Positions 21,100 through 31,951 are shown, counted from the first letter of the stretch. The stretch is DNA of 64,000 nucleotides from Hyparrhenia diplandra (GCA_015847255.1 JADLZK010004543.1:1054001-1118000); one strand, 5' to 3'. The notes: generated from the sequence alone by a model not told the origin. Made by a program: numbers and translations.

Positions 21100-21625
21100 C
21101 ACTACTGGAACCAGTGGCTTTGCCGAAAGTGTTGCGGACACTCGGTAAAGGCCAAAATAGACTCATCAAATGGTTTACCTCACTGAAAAAAAAGTCTCGC
21201 AAACGTGGTTGGCTGAATGTCAAAATCGGGCACTCGGTAAATTAAGAAGATTTGCCGAGTGTCAAAAAAATATGACACTCGGCAAAGAAAACGGAGGTTT
21301 ACCGAAAGTGCCAGATATCGGATGACACTCGGCAAAGAAGGCTAGTTTGCTGAGTGTCGAGTCCGACACCGCAAAACCAGCCTTCGTTGCCGAAAGTGTC
21401 GTGGACCTAACATTCGGCAAATAGGCTTCCCGTGTACCCAGGTTTTGCCATTTTGTCGCCTTGGTAAATATAACGAAATACTCAGCATTTAGTCATTCAT
21501 CCATAGAAGCAGTAAATGTTACACTCAGTAGTCTTGGTTTGCCTAGTGTTTTCCTTTGCCGAGTGCCCAATATTTTATACTTGGTAAATAATTTTACAAT
21601 CGGCAAAACCCTATCTCCAGTAGTG
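21100..21625. mobile_element. CACTA-type MITE with TTTGCCGAGTGTC repeats
   Basis: Ends CACTACTGGAACC and ...TCTCCAGTAGTG. The interior consists of many direct and inverted copies of CTTTGCCGAGTGTC-like units, the hallmark of a common grass CACTA family. No coding sequence. The flanking bases are AGT and ACT, so the 3-bp duplication is not perfect; the inverted repeat may really extend by 3 bases (AGTCACTACTGGA). Confidence 0.8.
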
Positions 21626-21629
21626 ACTA

Positions 21630-22190
21630 ATTGATTTCAAGCATGGTTTTATTGAAACAAGAGAGTAGCATGAATGACTCTACTGTTGCTTGATAGGGTA
21701 GTAAGCTTGGGAGGTCATGGGAGTTATCGGATTGCATAGTATCTTGCATGCTGAGCTGGTGGTGATTGTTGGGGAACAAGGAAGTCATACATGAGTTGTT
21801 CTCTGCTGTGTTTAAATGTGCAGATGGATCTGTCAGCATCAAGCTATATATACTGAGAAACGAGAAGTAAATCATTGTGGCTTGACCGGTGCGCCATGTG
21901 CGACGATGATTACTCCTAGCTAATCTAGCTGAACAACTAAAGAGTAGTATGTAAATCCATGCATGTATTGGTACTAGTTTATCCATAGTCCATCAACCAG
22001 TATATTCATGTAAGTCTTATATCAGCACACATGATAAGTTGCATGTCACACTGCACGACTAAATTTATAGAAATAAAAAAATAGTAGATCCCGATCAGGT
22101 GTGCCTGCTAAAAATTCAGGTTGCATGTCACACTGCACGACTAAATTTAAGTACATGGTAGGTTACCCACATGGAGTGGTAGTAACTTCA
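21630..22190. other. No gene; short direct repeat
   Basis: CATGTCACACTGCACGACTA followed by AATTTA occurs near 22037 and again near 22122. Otherwise unremarkable. Confidence 0.4.
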
Positions 22191-22203
22191 TTAAAAACAG
22201 ATG

Positions 22204-22275
22204 TACCTCCCCATGACCTGTAGAGGTCTCCCCTAACCTGTGTATAAAACACTAGGCAAGGAATCACAAGCGACT
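22204..22275 (+). promoter_or_regulatory. Orphan family-B PHAS promoter
   Basis: CCCCATGACCTGTAGAGGTC, TATAAAAC (22243-22250) and GGCAAGGAATCACAAGCGA are nearly identical to 23310-23375 and similar to 37808-37860. No target site follows; after the matching part, copia gag sequence begins. Confidence 0.6.
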
Positions 22276-22850
22276 AAATGAGATTCATGTTGATCTTTGG
22301 CATTGCCCTTACTCTGTTGGTAAACGTCAATCAGGTGTTTGGCGGTGCGACAATTGCGAGACCAGTGTCCCTTTGTTCCACATCTGAAGCATTCACCTTC
22401 CTTCTCTCCACCATTTTCACCTTGCTCCTTCTTGGGCATACCTTTAGCCTTATACTTTGCCTTTGCCTTTGAACATGGCTCCTTTATTTCCCTTCCATGG
22501 CTTCTTCCAACGGCCTTTCTTTTGGTTGCGAGAACTCTCAGCAACATTGGTGTGTGCTTCAGGCACAACCACAGATCTGGTGGGTCGGGCGGAATGATTG
22601 TTCATGAGAACTTCATTCTGTTGTTCAGCAAACATCAGTACCTCTATGAGCTCAGAGTACTTGGTGTACCTTGAGTTCCTGTATTGCTATTGCAGAACAA
22701 TATTCCCGGGGTGGAAGGTAGACAGGGTTTTCTCGATCATATCGATTGTACGTGATCTTCTAGCCACAAAGCTTTAATTTGTACACAATCTTATGTAAAG
22801 GAGAGTTATACGTCATCATGGACTTGAAGTCTTCTTAAGAGTGATCCAGT
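22240..22850 (-). pseudogene. Ty1/copia gag fragment with CCHC zinc knuckle
   Basis: On the minus strand, frames read in order EKTLSTFHPGNIVLQ, then YTKYSELIEVLMFAEQQNEV, then a basic KGRWKKPWKGNKGAMFKGKG stretch, then the zinc knuckle CFRCGTKGHWSRNC (CX2CX4HX4C) and RTAKHLIDVYQ. This order matches UBN2-type copia gag. There are stops and frameshifts, so it is dead. Protease, integrase and reverse transcriptase are absent. It separates two copies of the family-B promoter. Confidence 0.8.
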
Positions 22851-23279
22851 CTTGTTGTGGTCACGGGGAGCATAATAGACCTGTTGTTGGCTAATGCGAT
22901 CCTTCAGGGAACCGTTGGCTGCAGGGCAACCATCGATGAGTCACCGGCAGTTTTCCCGCCGCAACGATCAATGACCTAGATGGCACATGCTCCACAACCG
23001 GTTTCCACACCTCTTGCATAACCTTGTTGCTCATGGATGAGCAATGGCAGGTAGGACCACCTTGCAGAATACCTGTCATGTCACGCTGCAGAAAAGATTG
23101 CATAACCTCTAGCAGACATTATGGTTAGCAGGCAGGTTAGTTTGGATATTTGTGAGAACATTTAGCCCAACTTGGCCTGATCGGGATCTACTATTTTTTA
23201 TTTCTATAAATCGCAGTACTAAAGCATAATTGAAGGAAAAATTCAGGTTGCATGATCTCTGAATTGATTTTACATTTAC

Positions 23280-23560
23280 TGCACGACTAAATTTCAGTAC
23301 ATGGTAGGTTACTCACATGGAGAGGTCTCCCTAGCCTGTGTATAAAACACTAGGCAAGGAATCACAAGCGAGTAACAATTCATTTCTAGCTCTTCTGCTC
23401 TTGCTGTTCCAGTGATCTTGCTGTTGTAATTATTATGCATAGGACTATAGGAGTAGGAAGCATCAAGAACACCTGCATTTTTTGTACCCTCAGGGCATGG
23501 CTGCAGCGCTCCAGTTACCTGTATGAAGTCACGGAACATTTGGTTCCCTTACTGCTCTAC
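23280..23560 (+). ncRNA. PHAS-like unit, family B
   Basis: TATAAAAC (23341-23348), then GGCAAGGAATCACAAGCG, CCAGTGATCTTGCTGT and the target site 23448-23469, about 107 bp from the TATA box. The same order occurs at 37841-37949 and, on the minus strand, at 57425-57525. Predicted phase start 23460. No conserved reading frame. Confidence 0.55.
23448..23469 (+). promoter_or_regulatory. Candidate miR2118 target site (18/22)
   Basis: TAGGAGTAGGAAGCATCAAG plus AA. Mismatches against the recalled complement are mostly wobble-type or transition changes. Confidence 0.6.
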
Positions 23561-23759
23561 ACCCCAGTTTCTGCCTGCATGCATCTACGCGACCTCGTGT
23601 AGTGATCGAGTGGTCCATGCATGACGGGGTAAGCTCAGTCATCGTGGTAGTAGTTGGCTGGTTGGGTCTCATCTGAGTGGAACTGTCAGTGACACAATGT
23701 ACAAGTGTGGCATCAGGTATTTGGTTGTCATGCATGCTGGGCCAGTCGGTCGATCAGGT

Positions 23760-25100
23760 CACATTGGAGGTGAAATAGATATCTAAGATTCAGAATATTT
23801 GGATCTATATTGGCTCCAATATGAAATTTTTATATGAATATACTCGTATTTGTTACTAGTATGGATACTAAATGGGTGTATCTGAATTCGTATTCTGATT
23901 ATTTCTCTCTTCCATTCTAGACCCGTATTCAAAACTATCCATCAAAATCGTTTGTACGTATCCATATGTGTCTAAAATTTACTTATATTACCGCTATGTA
24001 ATAATATTATAGTAAAGATATAAATTTATTTAATTTTTATATATCTACCGACAATAAGTGGATATGCTTAGTAATTTAATTCCTCTTAACATGCAGCATA
24101 AAACTATTTAAAATAAAGAGTTAATACTATATTTTTTTTTTATAAGGGTATATAAAGAAAAAATATCTTTTATATGACTAATGACATTCAATAAATATGT
24201 GCACCTTATATTAGTTTCAGTTTGATAGATACTGTAGTTTTTCATTAGATGAAACTATCTCAATGTTGTGTTTATCAGTAATTAGTAAGATCTATTTTAT
24301 ATTGATTTATAAGTATCATACTATAATTAGTATGACTACAAATATAATTTTCTTTATTATTTATCAATATGTATAAAATTTATTGTACTTATTATTGTGA
24401 TATCTCATTAAATAATTTGTTTAACAAAATCATTGGATAGATATTCATAAACAACAAAACTAAATGAATATCCACCAAAACTAAATGGTTTGTATCAGTA
24501 TCGAAGGATATGAAGATCCCTATCTGTCTTGGAGAGAACATAGAGTAAACCGTTCTAGGAAAGTATGACCACCAGCAGTTTGCCACACTTTTCAAGATGT
24601 TTGAATTTTTCCATCAACTATTAGCATAAGGATGTCAAACATTCTAAAGTAATAACCAATATAAATTATATGTCATGGTTACTACTATGCTATTCAACAA
24701 TTTGTTTGTATCGTGAGTAGTGAGTTGTTAAGGGAAACAAATTATATGATGGAACAAATAACACATATATTTATAAAAAAATGTAATCAAACATGTTAAT
24801 AATTTTTATGTTGATTTGCTGGGATATTTATTTTGTCTAATAATATGAGGAAAACAGGGTTATGTAAATTACATATTAGATATCAGGAAGACATGGGTGA
24901 TTAGATAACTTACGGCCTCCTTCCATTCATGTCTCTTCAGGGTTTAGGTGGGTAATCTGAAAGTCATGTCTACTTTACCCTTGTTTTATACAATAGGAGT
25001 GGTGTGTAATCATTTATGGGGAAGTTCAAACAAACAATATTAGGTGCACATGTACGAAGACAGTGTCAGAGTGTTGGACTGTGCATCATCATGAGAGTTT
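23760..25100. other. AT-rich, no gene seen
   Basis: Very AT-rich. It contains degenerate GGATACTAAATGG/TATCCAT phrases typical of old grass repeats, but no termini or coding sequence I can support. Confidence 0.4.
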
Positions 25101-25114
25101 CTTTATTTCATTCT

Positions 25115-25440
25115 CATCTATCTAAAAACGTAAGAGGAGTTGAAGGAAAAGAAGCTACATACAAATTTTTCAACTAGCTGCTAGGTGATGCTATGATAGT
25201 GCTCTTGGAAAGTTGGCTTGCTTTTGTGGAGCCAGGCATTGGAGACGTTAAGAGATCACTGAACACTGCCTTCTCAGCAACCTCGTATTGAACACTTCAT
25301 GTCTCTACCTGAGTAGTGTGGTGGGTGCGAACACTCATCATCTACTATGGTGCAGATTTGTGGTCATATGTCATGGACCGTTTCCTTGGTGTAGCGTGTT
25401 TTTCCCTTCTTGTTTGGTTGGGCTCTATGCCTTGTACTAT
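25115..25440 (+). ncRNA. PHAS-like unit, family A, weak site
   Basis: A weakened TATA (CTATCTAAAAACG) is followed by AAAGAAGCTACATAC and GATGCTATGATAGTG, then a poor site at 25233-25254 (14/22; CAGGCATTGGAGACGTTAAG). Placement relative to the TATA is as in the other family-A units. Confidence 0.35.
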
Positions 25441-25451
25441 CGTGTAATGGT

Positions 25452-25473
25452 TACCTGATGCTCTCCATTGGTG
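25452..25473 (-). promoter_or_regulatory. Candidate miR2118 site, minus strand (16/22)
   Basis: The minus strand reads CACCAATGGAGAGCATCAGG plus TA. A TATATATAG box lies only about 40 bp upstream on that strand. It does not fit a family, so it may be chance. Confidence 0.3.
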
Positions 25474-25948
25474 TTCGGTGTTCATCGGTGTAGAACAAGA
25501 GCTATATATATGGATGGAGTGGAATGGATTCACCCAAAACCCAACAAAAAATTAGTGGATGAAGTGGGTTACTAACTTAATATTAGGATTTACAAATAAT
25601 CTGACCCACATGCATAATATTTTTATGGATAATGACCTCATTGTTATGTATTTTATGGGAAAGGAATATTTTATATTGTCATAATGATCAAAAAAATCGT
25701 AAAACAGAACCAGTGTTTTTATATCCAAATAGGACTAGGTCATCAACAAGTTAAAAGACGGCGTTTCAAATAAAAGAAGTTAAAAGACAACACGTTCGAG
25801 AGCAGTTCCAGATTTGAATGCGAGCAATTCCAAATGGAAGCACAATTGCATGTTGCACGACCAATTGAAGATTAAACATCCATGTTGTGTGCTCTGCCTG
25901 CATTGAAACGCCAAGACTAGTCTTCTCCTTTTTTTTTTTGTCTCTATC

Positions 25949-26165
25949 TATAAATTTTACAGGAGGGGAGGGGAAGAACCTAGGTACCACTAGTCAATGT
26001 AGGCGGATGCTACGATAGTGAACTCGAAAAGTAGACTTGCTTTGTGCTCATCAGGATTGGGAGACATCAGCAGATTTCTAAACACCACTTGCCAAACAAC
26101 CTAGGTCCACACACTTCACATCTTCTCTTGCCAATGCTGGGTGCCAGCAATCTAGTCCTCACGGA
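25949..26165 (+). ncRNA. PHAS-like unit, family A
   Basis: TATAAATT (25949-25956), then GCGGATGCTACGATAGTGAA and ACTTGCTTTGTG, and the target site 26052-26073, 103 bp from the TATA box. Predicted phase start 26064. A LINE tail is inserted at 26191. Confidence 0.5.
26052..26073 (+). promoter_or_regulatory. Candidate miR2118 target site (17/22)
   Basis: CAGGATTGGGAGACATCAGC plus AG. Confidence 0.55.
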
Positions 26166-26190
26166 CAATCATGCATTGGTGCATGTAGAT

Positions 26191-26257
26191 TTTTTTTTTT
26201 TTTAGATAATGGATAACAAATATCCGGCCTCTATATCCAAGGGATGTACATAGCCCA
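26191..26257 (-). mobile_element. 67-bp LINE tail insertion
   Basis: A poly-T run, then AGATAATGGATAACAAATAT and CCGGCCTCTATATCC: the inverse of the L1 tail (GAGGCCGG...CCATTATCT-polyA) also seen at 19484-19970. It is flanked by a perfect 16-bp duplication ATTGGTGCATGTAGAT (26175-26190, 26258-26273), so it is a very short, 5'-truncated insertion. Confidence 0.95.
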
Positions 26258-26274
26258 ATTGGTGCATGTAGATA

Positions 26275-26985
26275 GGTTGACACAAGCGCCATTGACCAGG
26301 ATGCTAGTATGCAGAGGGAGTAGCAGAACCATGGCCATCACTAGTGCGTATAGTGACCATTGCCAACTAGCGACTTACAGGATGGTCTTGTACAGCTTTC
26401 CTCTCCACCCTAGAACATTTTTTTTCTCTTGGTTCACAAGATATTTGTTTGGACAATAAACTCATTGTTATGTTAATATTCTTTTGTTGTCACCAGTAAA
26501 GATTTGCAAAACATAACCTGGCCTTTTATAACTAAACATAACCAGGCTATCAACAAATTTGAAGGAAAAACATTCATGAGCAGCAGTGCTATACTTTAGT
26601 GCCATGTTTATTAATGTTTTTGTCTGAGACTTATAAAATTTAATTAATTGAAGCACGATTTGCTTGTTTCATTTCTAATAAGTACTCAACGTCCATGCTG
26701 TGATAGTTGGAACGTTGAATCAGAGATGGCACACATCCAATGAATTGTTTGCAGTCTCTTCCTTTCCATCTGTTGGTGAAAAATGAGCGGACAGAGCTAG
26801 GGAGACAACGGCTCATCAGAGACAAATGTATGGCTGCAGTGCTCATTTGCTTATGTTTTTGGCTTCTGTTGGTCAGATACCAACATCCAAAATAAGTTGT
26901 CCGCCTGTGTTGAGCTAGCACCATATATAGGAGTTGTGTCAAACACCAAATGTTGCCGATCCATCAAATTTTGTGTGTGATATAT
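26275..26985. other. No gene seen
   Basis: No recognisable coding sequence. The 100-codon minus-strand frame at 26640-26942 has no known domain. The region may be a PHAS precursor body. Confidence 0.3.
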
Positions 26986-27191
26986 TGAATGAACCATCAG
27001 TCGCTATATATGGGGCTCCCTCTAAAGTGAAACGCTACTACTATTGCCAGTTCAATGGAGTACTGATTCTTAGATGCAGAAAATCGATCAGACCATACGT
27101 CATCAAAGTAGTGTCCTTATTTCCACTTCCACCTACTTAAAGCTCCAAATTGGGCTGTATGTCATCGTATTCAGCCTTTCCTTATTTCCCC

Positions 27192-27570
27192 TATAAAAAA
27201 GGAAGCCAAACGAGAAGCCACTATGAGTTGTTTAAGTTGAAATAGTATGCTATTCGTAGATAATTGGGGACACAAAGGATTGCTTGATGTGTGTAGACAT
27301 TTGGTCATCTGGATTGGGAAGCGTCAGGAGACCACAAAACGTTGGTTATTTCTTCTACATCGCCAAAGCAGATGATCCATGCTGTTGCGGCCACAGCTAC
27401 TGTAGTCATCCTCGTCTCGTTCCAGCTGTCTCTCTGTCGCGAACAGCATGCTGGCCGTGTAGTGCTTCTGCCCGTCCTCTCATGAGCAGAGCAAACGCCA
27501 TCCACATGGGGGTTGGTCTAGAAAAAGGATTCTTTTGGCCTGTCCCAGCATTATATTCCAGATGTTAGTG
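27192..27570 (+). ncRNA. PHAS-like unit, family A, tandem copy 1
   Basis: TATAAAAA (27192-27199), then CGAGAAGCCACTATGAGTTG, and the target site 27309-27330, 117 bp from the TATA box. Predicted phase start 27321. The short open frames on either strand are not shared with copy 2 in the same frame. Confidence 0.55.
27309..27330 (+). promoter_or_regulatory. Candidate miR2118 target site (16/22)
   Basis: CTGGATTGGGAAGCGTCAGG plus AG. Confidence 0.5.
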
Positions 27571-27828
27571 TATTTGATTTACTGACTTGATTAATTGCTA
27601 TCCCGCAGCTCTATTACCATTGGGAATGAACCATCAGTCATTATACATGGTGTCGTGCTCCGTCCAAAGTGAAACTCTATTACCATGCCCAGTTCATTGA
27701 GGTACCGATTTTGAAATGCACGAAATAGATCAGACCATACATCATCACAATAGTGTCCTTATTTGCATCTATCTACAGCACCATACTGGGTTGTATATCA
27801 TCGTATTGCGACTCTTTATTTCCATCTG

Positions 27829-28215
27829 CCCATGAAAATAAGAGAAGCCAAACGAGAAGCCGCGATGAGACGTTGTTTAAGTAGTAATAGGATGCTAATC
27901 GTAGACAAATGGGGACACAAAGGCTTACTTGATGTATGTAGACATGTAGTCAACAGGATTGGGAAGCGTCAAAAGACCTCAAAACGTTGGTTAATTCTTC
28001 TGCATCGCCAAAGCAGATCATCCATGCTGTTGCCAAAGGCCACGGCTACTGTAGTCATCGTCGTCTCGTTCCAGTTGTCAATCTTTGGCATTGGTTGTGT
28101 AGTCCTTCTGCTCCTCCTCTGATGACCTGACCAAGCATGCATTGGCCGTGTAGACATGTTGCCTCTTTAGTTCTTTTGGCCTGTCGCACTTGTCTAGTGT
28201 ATTTGATTTACTGTC
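27829..28215 (+). ncRNA. PHAS-like unit, family A, tandem copy 2
   Basis: The TATA is weakened (CATGAAAATAAG). The site 27954-27975 matches 15 of 22 (CAGGATTGGGAAGCGTCAAA plus AG). Predicted phase start 27966. Likely weaker than copy 1. Confidence 0.45.
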
Positions 28216-28829
28216 TTGATAAATTACCCTCATCTGATTAACTAAAAAGATTAATCACTACAGTCTACATGTTGGAACGTCAGACTTTGACGAGGTTTTT
28301 CCTTTTTATCTTACTTGTTATTAATAATTAGAAAGAAAAATGTTATAAATATGAGTACATACATACTATAGGACAATCGTTCTAGGGTGAAATCTACCTG
28401 CAGTATCACATTCCTTTTTTGTTAATTTGCTACTTATTTTTCCCTGTGTGGCATAACTCGACTGTTCCTGACATTTCACAGAACCTGACAACATTTCAGA
28501 GAAAATAATGTTCTGCTGAGCAACTCATGGGTAATTATAATTTATCCATCGAGATATCCCTGATGGTATTTTCATGTGACCAACAAAAACAATTATTGTT
28601 TGTTTTTGTATTTCCTTGGCAGTTTTCTAGCACAAAACAAAATTTGGTTCGCCAACAGTTTATATATAGACATATTATAAGTAATTCTAGGATGCAGAAG
28701 CTCATACAACATTGGTAATAGGTTCACATATCGACCACGTTATACGTATTCAAAGGAGTCTGTTTACTTCTGTCTATCTACACCTAAACCAGATTCACCA
28801 TTAAGAGACTACACGTATTTTCTTGTATC

Positions 28830-29200
28830 TACAAATAGAAGTGAAGGTCATCCGAGAAAAAGCTATGACCTGTTCTAGTACGAGAATGCTATAAGGTAAT
28901 AGTCAAATGGGAAGCAAATTGAAGGCCGGGTTGCTGTATGTAGTTGGCCGGCTTGGGAAGCAGCAGGAATCCTCAGAACGCAAAAGAATTCAACTGCAGC
29001 ATAGTAGCCAATCCATATTGACACAACTGCGATGTTCAACCTAGTTGTCGAAATGATCCCTCCTCTCTCGCAATGGTTGTGCTGTCGTCATCCTGCTGGA
29101 CCTCGTCAGAAGATACAACAACCAGGCACACACATTGTTGCAAACTGTTATGCTTAGGTAACGACGGCCACTGGTTCTGGTAGTATGTATAGTAATGGGG
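28830..29200 (+). ncRNA. PHAS-like unit, family A
   Basis: The TATA-like CTACAAATAG (about 28829) is followed by AAAAGCTATGACCTGTTCTA and the target site 28948-28969 (16/22; CCGGCTTGGGAAGCAGCAGG plus AA). Upstream AAAGGAGTCTGTTTACTTCT and ACCTAAACCAGA match 29725-29770 of the next unit. Predicted phase start 28960. Confidence 0.5.
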
Positions 29201-29719
29201 TCATGGTTGCAGATCTAGTAGTCCCAGCATGGGCAACGCTCCATGTGCATTTTTATCCTCTTCTTTATTTTTTCTGTTTCTATGCATTACCACCAGTTTG
29301 TTCACAACTAGTGTTCGTGTATTTGTTGGCATCTTAGGAGTTAGGACACATAATAAGCAACATAAATTCTTGTGTAATACAATTATAAATAATAAAACCA
29401 TGCTCATCATTTCAAATGCTCCATTTTTTATCATGTTTTAAAATTTTACACAAATGTATTCTCTGTAATATCTATCCCTTTGCAATAACATTATGTGTTA
29501 ATCAGTTAACTTTTATGTTTCCCTAATCATATCTGTAGTTTTTACCTGGTAACTGTTATCTGGGTGTGCCTTCAGTATAAAATGTTCCTTTATAGTATGT
29601 CTTGTGAATATTTATGCATAACACCATTGTAGGCGTCCAATTATTTGTATCAGTACGATGGTGAAGCTCAAAGCCTCAAACAACATTGTTAGGTGCATGA
29701 AATTCATCAGACTGTACAA

Positions 29720-29993
29720 TATCGAAGGAGTCTCTTTATTTCTGTCTGTCAGCTCACCTAAACCAGACACCATAAAGAGACTATATTTCCATCTATCTAT
29801 AAATAGAACCGTAGATAAGGTGAAGGAGAAGAAGCTATTATTTGTGAGCTTGTTGCATGGTAGTCAAATAGGAAATATAGGTCATAGGGTTGCTTTGTGT
29901 AGTCGATAGGATTGGGAAGCATCAGGAGACGGTGAAACACTCCTTCTTCTTGAGTAGGATAGAAGATGATCCGCATGGACACAGAACATATGG
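29720..29993 (+). ncRNA. PHAS-like unit, family A, best site
   Basis: Upstream GAAGGAGTCTCTTTATTTCT and ACCTAAACCAGACACC, then TATAAATA (29798-29805), GAGAAGAAGCTATTATTTGT, GCATGGTAGTCAAATAGG, GGTTGCTTTGTGTAGTCGAT and the target site, 109 bp from the TATA box. Predicted phase start 29919. The precursor's 3' part runs into, or is replaced by, transposon-derived sequence at about 29994. Confidence 0.6.
29907..29928 (+). promoter_or_regulatory. Candidate miR2118 target site (19/22)
   Basis: TAGGATTGGGAAGCATCAGG plus AG: the best match in the window, with only one mismatch (the terminal base) in the last ten positions, which pair with the microRNA seed. Confidence 0.65.
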
Positions 29994-30224
29994 ATGAGTC
30001 AAGCAGTGCCTAGGGGAGAAGTTGTGCCGGAGGCTCGTGAAGGGTGGGGAGTTGTTTTTAAGGACTTCTTCTACTTCGGTTTCAGGGCTCCGACTACTTC
30101 ATTCATTTGCGAGGTTGTTGAGATTTTTAACTGTCAGATACACCAGCTGACTCCTCATACTTTCTTGGCCTTGGCCAAGTGGTTGCTACATTTTGCCGCA
30201 TTTGTGAGGTCCATAAACAGTTGA
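29994..30224 (+). pseudogene. Gypsy-type transposon N-terminal domain remnant
   Basis: A 76-codon frame whose middle, with RGEVVPEAREGWGVVFKDFF, CQIHQLTPHTFLALAKW and LLHFAAFV, follows the pattern of the plant 'putative gypsy type transposon' domain (Transposase_28 type; GExRVVF..HF..GF.LP, LQ.HHL.PN, FV). The fragment is truncated and directly abuts the LTR element at 30275, which inserted just downstream. Confidence 0.5.
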
Positions 30225-30274
30225 AGGGCCGTACGATGGCTGTTGGGTCGGAGAAAAAATGTCAGTATGGAAGT

Positions 30275-30715
30275 TGTCATGATCCAGGAAATAGGGCCCA
30301 GGAAGAGGCCCGGCAGGGCGGGCGCGAGCCGCCCCCCGCAGCCACCTCCTCCCTTTTTGCGGATTCTTCGGCAACTAACCCCGAGATAAGGAAGGAAATT
30401 ATCTAGGACTATCCTTAGGCGTTTTAGTGTGCAAGGGGCTATCTCATCTATAAGGGAGACCCTTATTAGGAAATAAATAAATAGGACCTGCTTGTAAAAG
30501 GTATTCCAATCTATAAGGAAACCTTTAGAGAGATTGCTTGAGATACAAGTCCCAATAGCCGGACTATATAAGTAAGGGGTCTGTAATCTTTCCGGGTAAC
30601 AAGCGAATAAAGAATCAAAGACGCCACCACCTCCACACCGCCTTCATCCCCTTCTCCCTCCTCCAATTCCCCAATCGACGTGTCAGTTCCGGCCCAATCT
30701 AGCTGGAACCTGACA
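30275..30715 (+). repeat. 5' LTR
   Basis: TGTCATGATCC ... GGAACCTGACA. Holds CTATATAAGTAAGG (TATA) near 30563. Compared with the 3' LTR it lacks about 70 bp after AATAAAGAA. Confidence 0.9.
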
Positions 30716-30717
30716 GC

Positions 30718-30732
30718 TGGTATCCGGAGACC
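30718..30732 (+). promoter_or_regulatory. Primer binding site
   Basis: TGGTATCCGGAGACC, two bases after the LTR. The first seven bases match the Met-tRNA 3' end complement (TGGTATC). The same 15-mer follows the 5' LTR of the element at 43887-47023. Confidence 0.6.
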
Positions 30733-30749
30733 ACTACGATCCACCCACC

Positions 30750-31835
30750 ACCATAGACACCGAATCAAAGACGTTGCTGAAGAACTTGACGAACGAGGTC
30801 GTCAGGATCCACAGCAGGATCGATCAGCTCGACGAGAGGATCACCATCATCACCGGCGACAACCCCTCAGATCTGAAGCACCAACAACGGCTTCATGCAG
30901 TCGAAGCTGAGATGATATCAATGTTCCAGGAGGCAGCCAAAGATTTCATCAAGAAGAAGACGGATGGCAAGCGGGAACATGACAATCGGTAACCGCGGTG
31001 ATCCGAATAATCGATGAATCGTTACTTGAAGCCACCACGCGGGATCAAAAGCATCATCCTCGGCGAGGAGCACATGTGCCGCCCCCCCACCACCTCCGGT
31101 TGACACCTTCCCAGGTCTCGTTCCCCGTCTGCACAAACTATCCTTCCCCACCTACGATGGCATGGAGGATCCCCTCCCATGGATCAGCCGCTGCGAGCAA
31201 TTCTTCAGAGGACAAGGTGCGCCCGACTCTGAGCAAGTAAGTGCGCCTCTTATCATCTCACGGGGAGCACAGCAATGGTACATGAGATTATCCGGGAGAA
31301 ACCGGTGGCAGATTGGGCAAGCTTCGCCCAATACGTCAACGGCGCTTTGGCCCGGTGAGCGGCGTAATCCGGTAGGTGGTGGCATCACCGAGGAAGGCAG
31401 GCACCATAGATGAGTACGGGCGGTTCACGGCACACGTGGCGCGTGTAGGCCACCTCGGCGACAGGCGGCGGGTAAACATCTATCTGGCGAGGCTTGGGCG
31501 AACCGCTCAAGGCGGACGTCGAATGCGAGGATCCGAAGGACATGGAAGCGGCTATGTCTCTCGCCCGGGCGTCTGGCGACGACCTCACCATCCTCTACAG
31601 ACCGGCAAGCCGGCCGCGGGCAAAGGGCGGGGCTCTGCGCCCCCTGCCCCTGGCTGGGCCGCCCCGGGCGCCCACCTCATCAGCGGCACCGACTTCGGCC
31701 GTTCAAACGGGCGACACGGAAGGAGATGATGAGAGCGGCCTTAAGGCTAGCCTCTGCTTCAAGCGTGATGAGCCGTTCTCAAGGGGTCACAAGTGCAAGC
31801 ACCTCTTCAACATCATGATCTTCAACGACTACACC
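30750..31835 (+). pseudogene. gag remnant
   Basis: An N-terminal coiled-coil-like stretch (LKNLTNEVVRIHSRIDQLDE, near 30780) is followed after frameshifts by LSFPTYDGMEDPLPWISRCE and QFFRGQ (31150-31215), the typical gypsy gag core. Near 31755 is a knuckle-like SLCFKRDEPFSRGHKCK in which the second Cys is Arg. It would package the element RNA if intact. Several frameshifts make it non-functional. Confidence 0.75.
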
Positions 31836-31951
31836 GATGGCGCAACTAAGCGCCTTCTTTGGCGAAGTCAAAGAAGAACCGGTGATCACGAAGGTCCTCG
31901 CTGGGGACCCCGACTCCCGATGCGTGGTGCTCATTCTCTCTACCCGTCGGT

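Larger units (their letters stand above)
22067..23213. repeat. Inverted repeat arms around a copia fragment
   Basis: A 36-bp stretch near 22067-22102 (containing AATAGTAGATCCCGATCAGG) recurs inverted near 23178-23213 (CCTGATCGGGATCTACTATT). Between them lie an orphan PHAS promoter and a copia gag fragment. On both sides the order GCACGACTAAATTT, GTACATGGTAGGTTAC, then a family-B promoter is preserved, so the arrangement looks like a duplication with inversion of a short segment. Confidence 0.7.
26988..28215 (+). repeat. Tandem duplication of a PHAS unit (about 640 bp period)
   Basis: GAACCATCAGTC at 26991 recurs at 27628. The order CAGACCATACGTCATCA, GTGTCCTTATTT, AGCCAAACGAGAAGCC, AAATGGGGACACAAAGG, target site, GTCATC.TCGTCTCGTTCCAG repeats in both halves. 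Target sites are 645 bp apart. Divergence by eye is modest. Confidence 0.85.
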
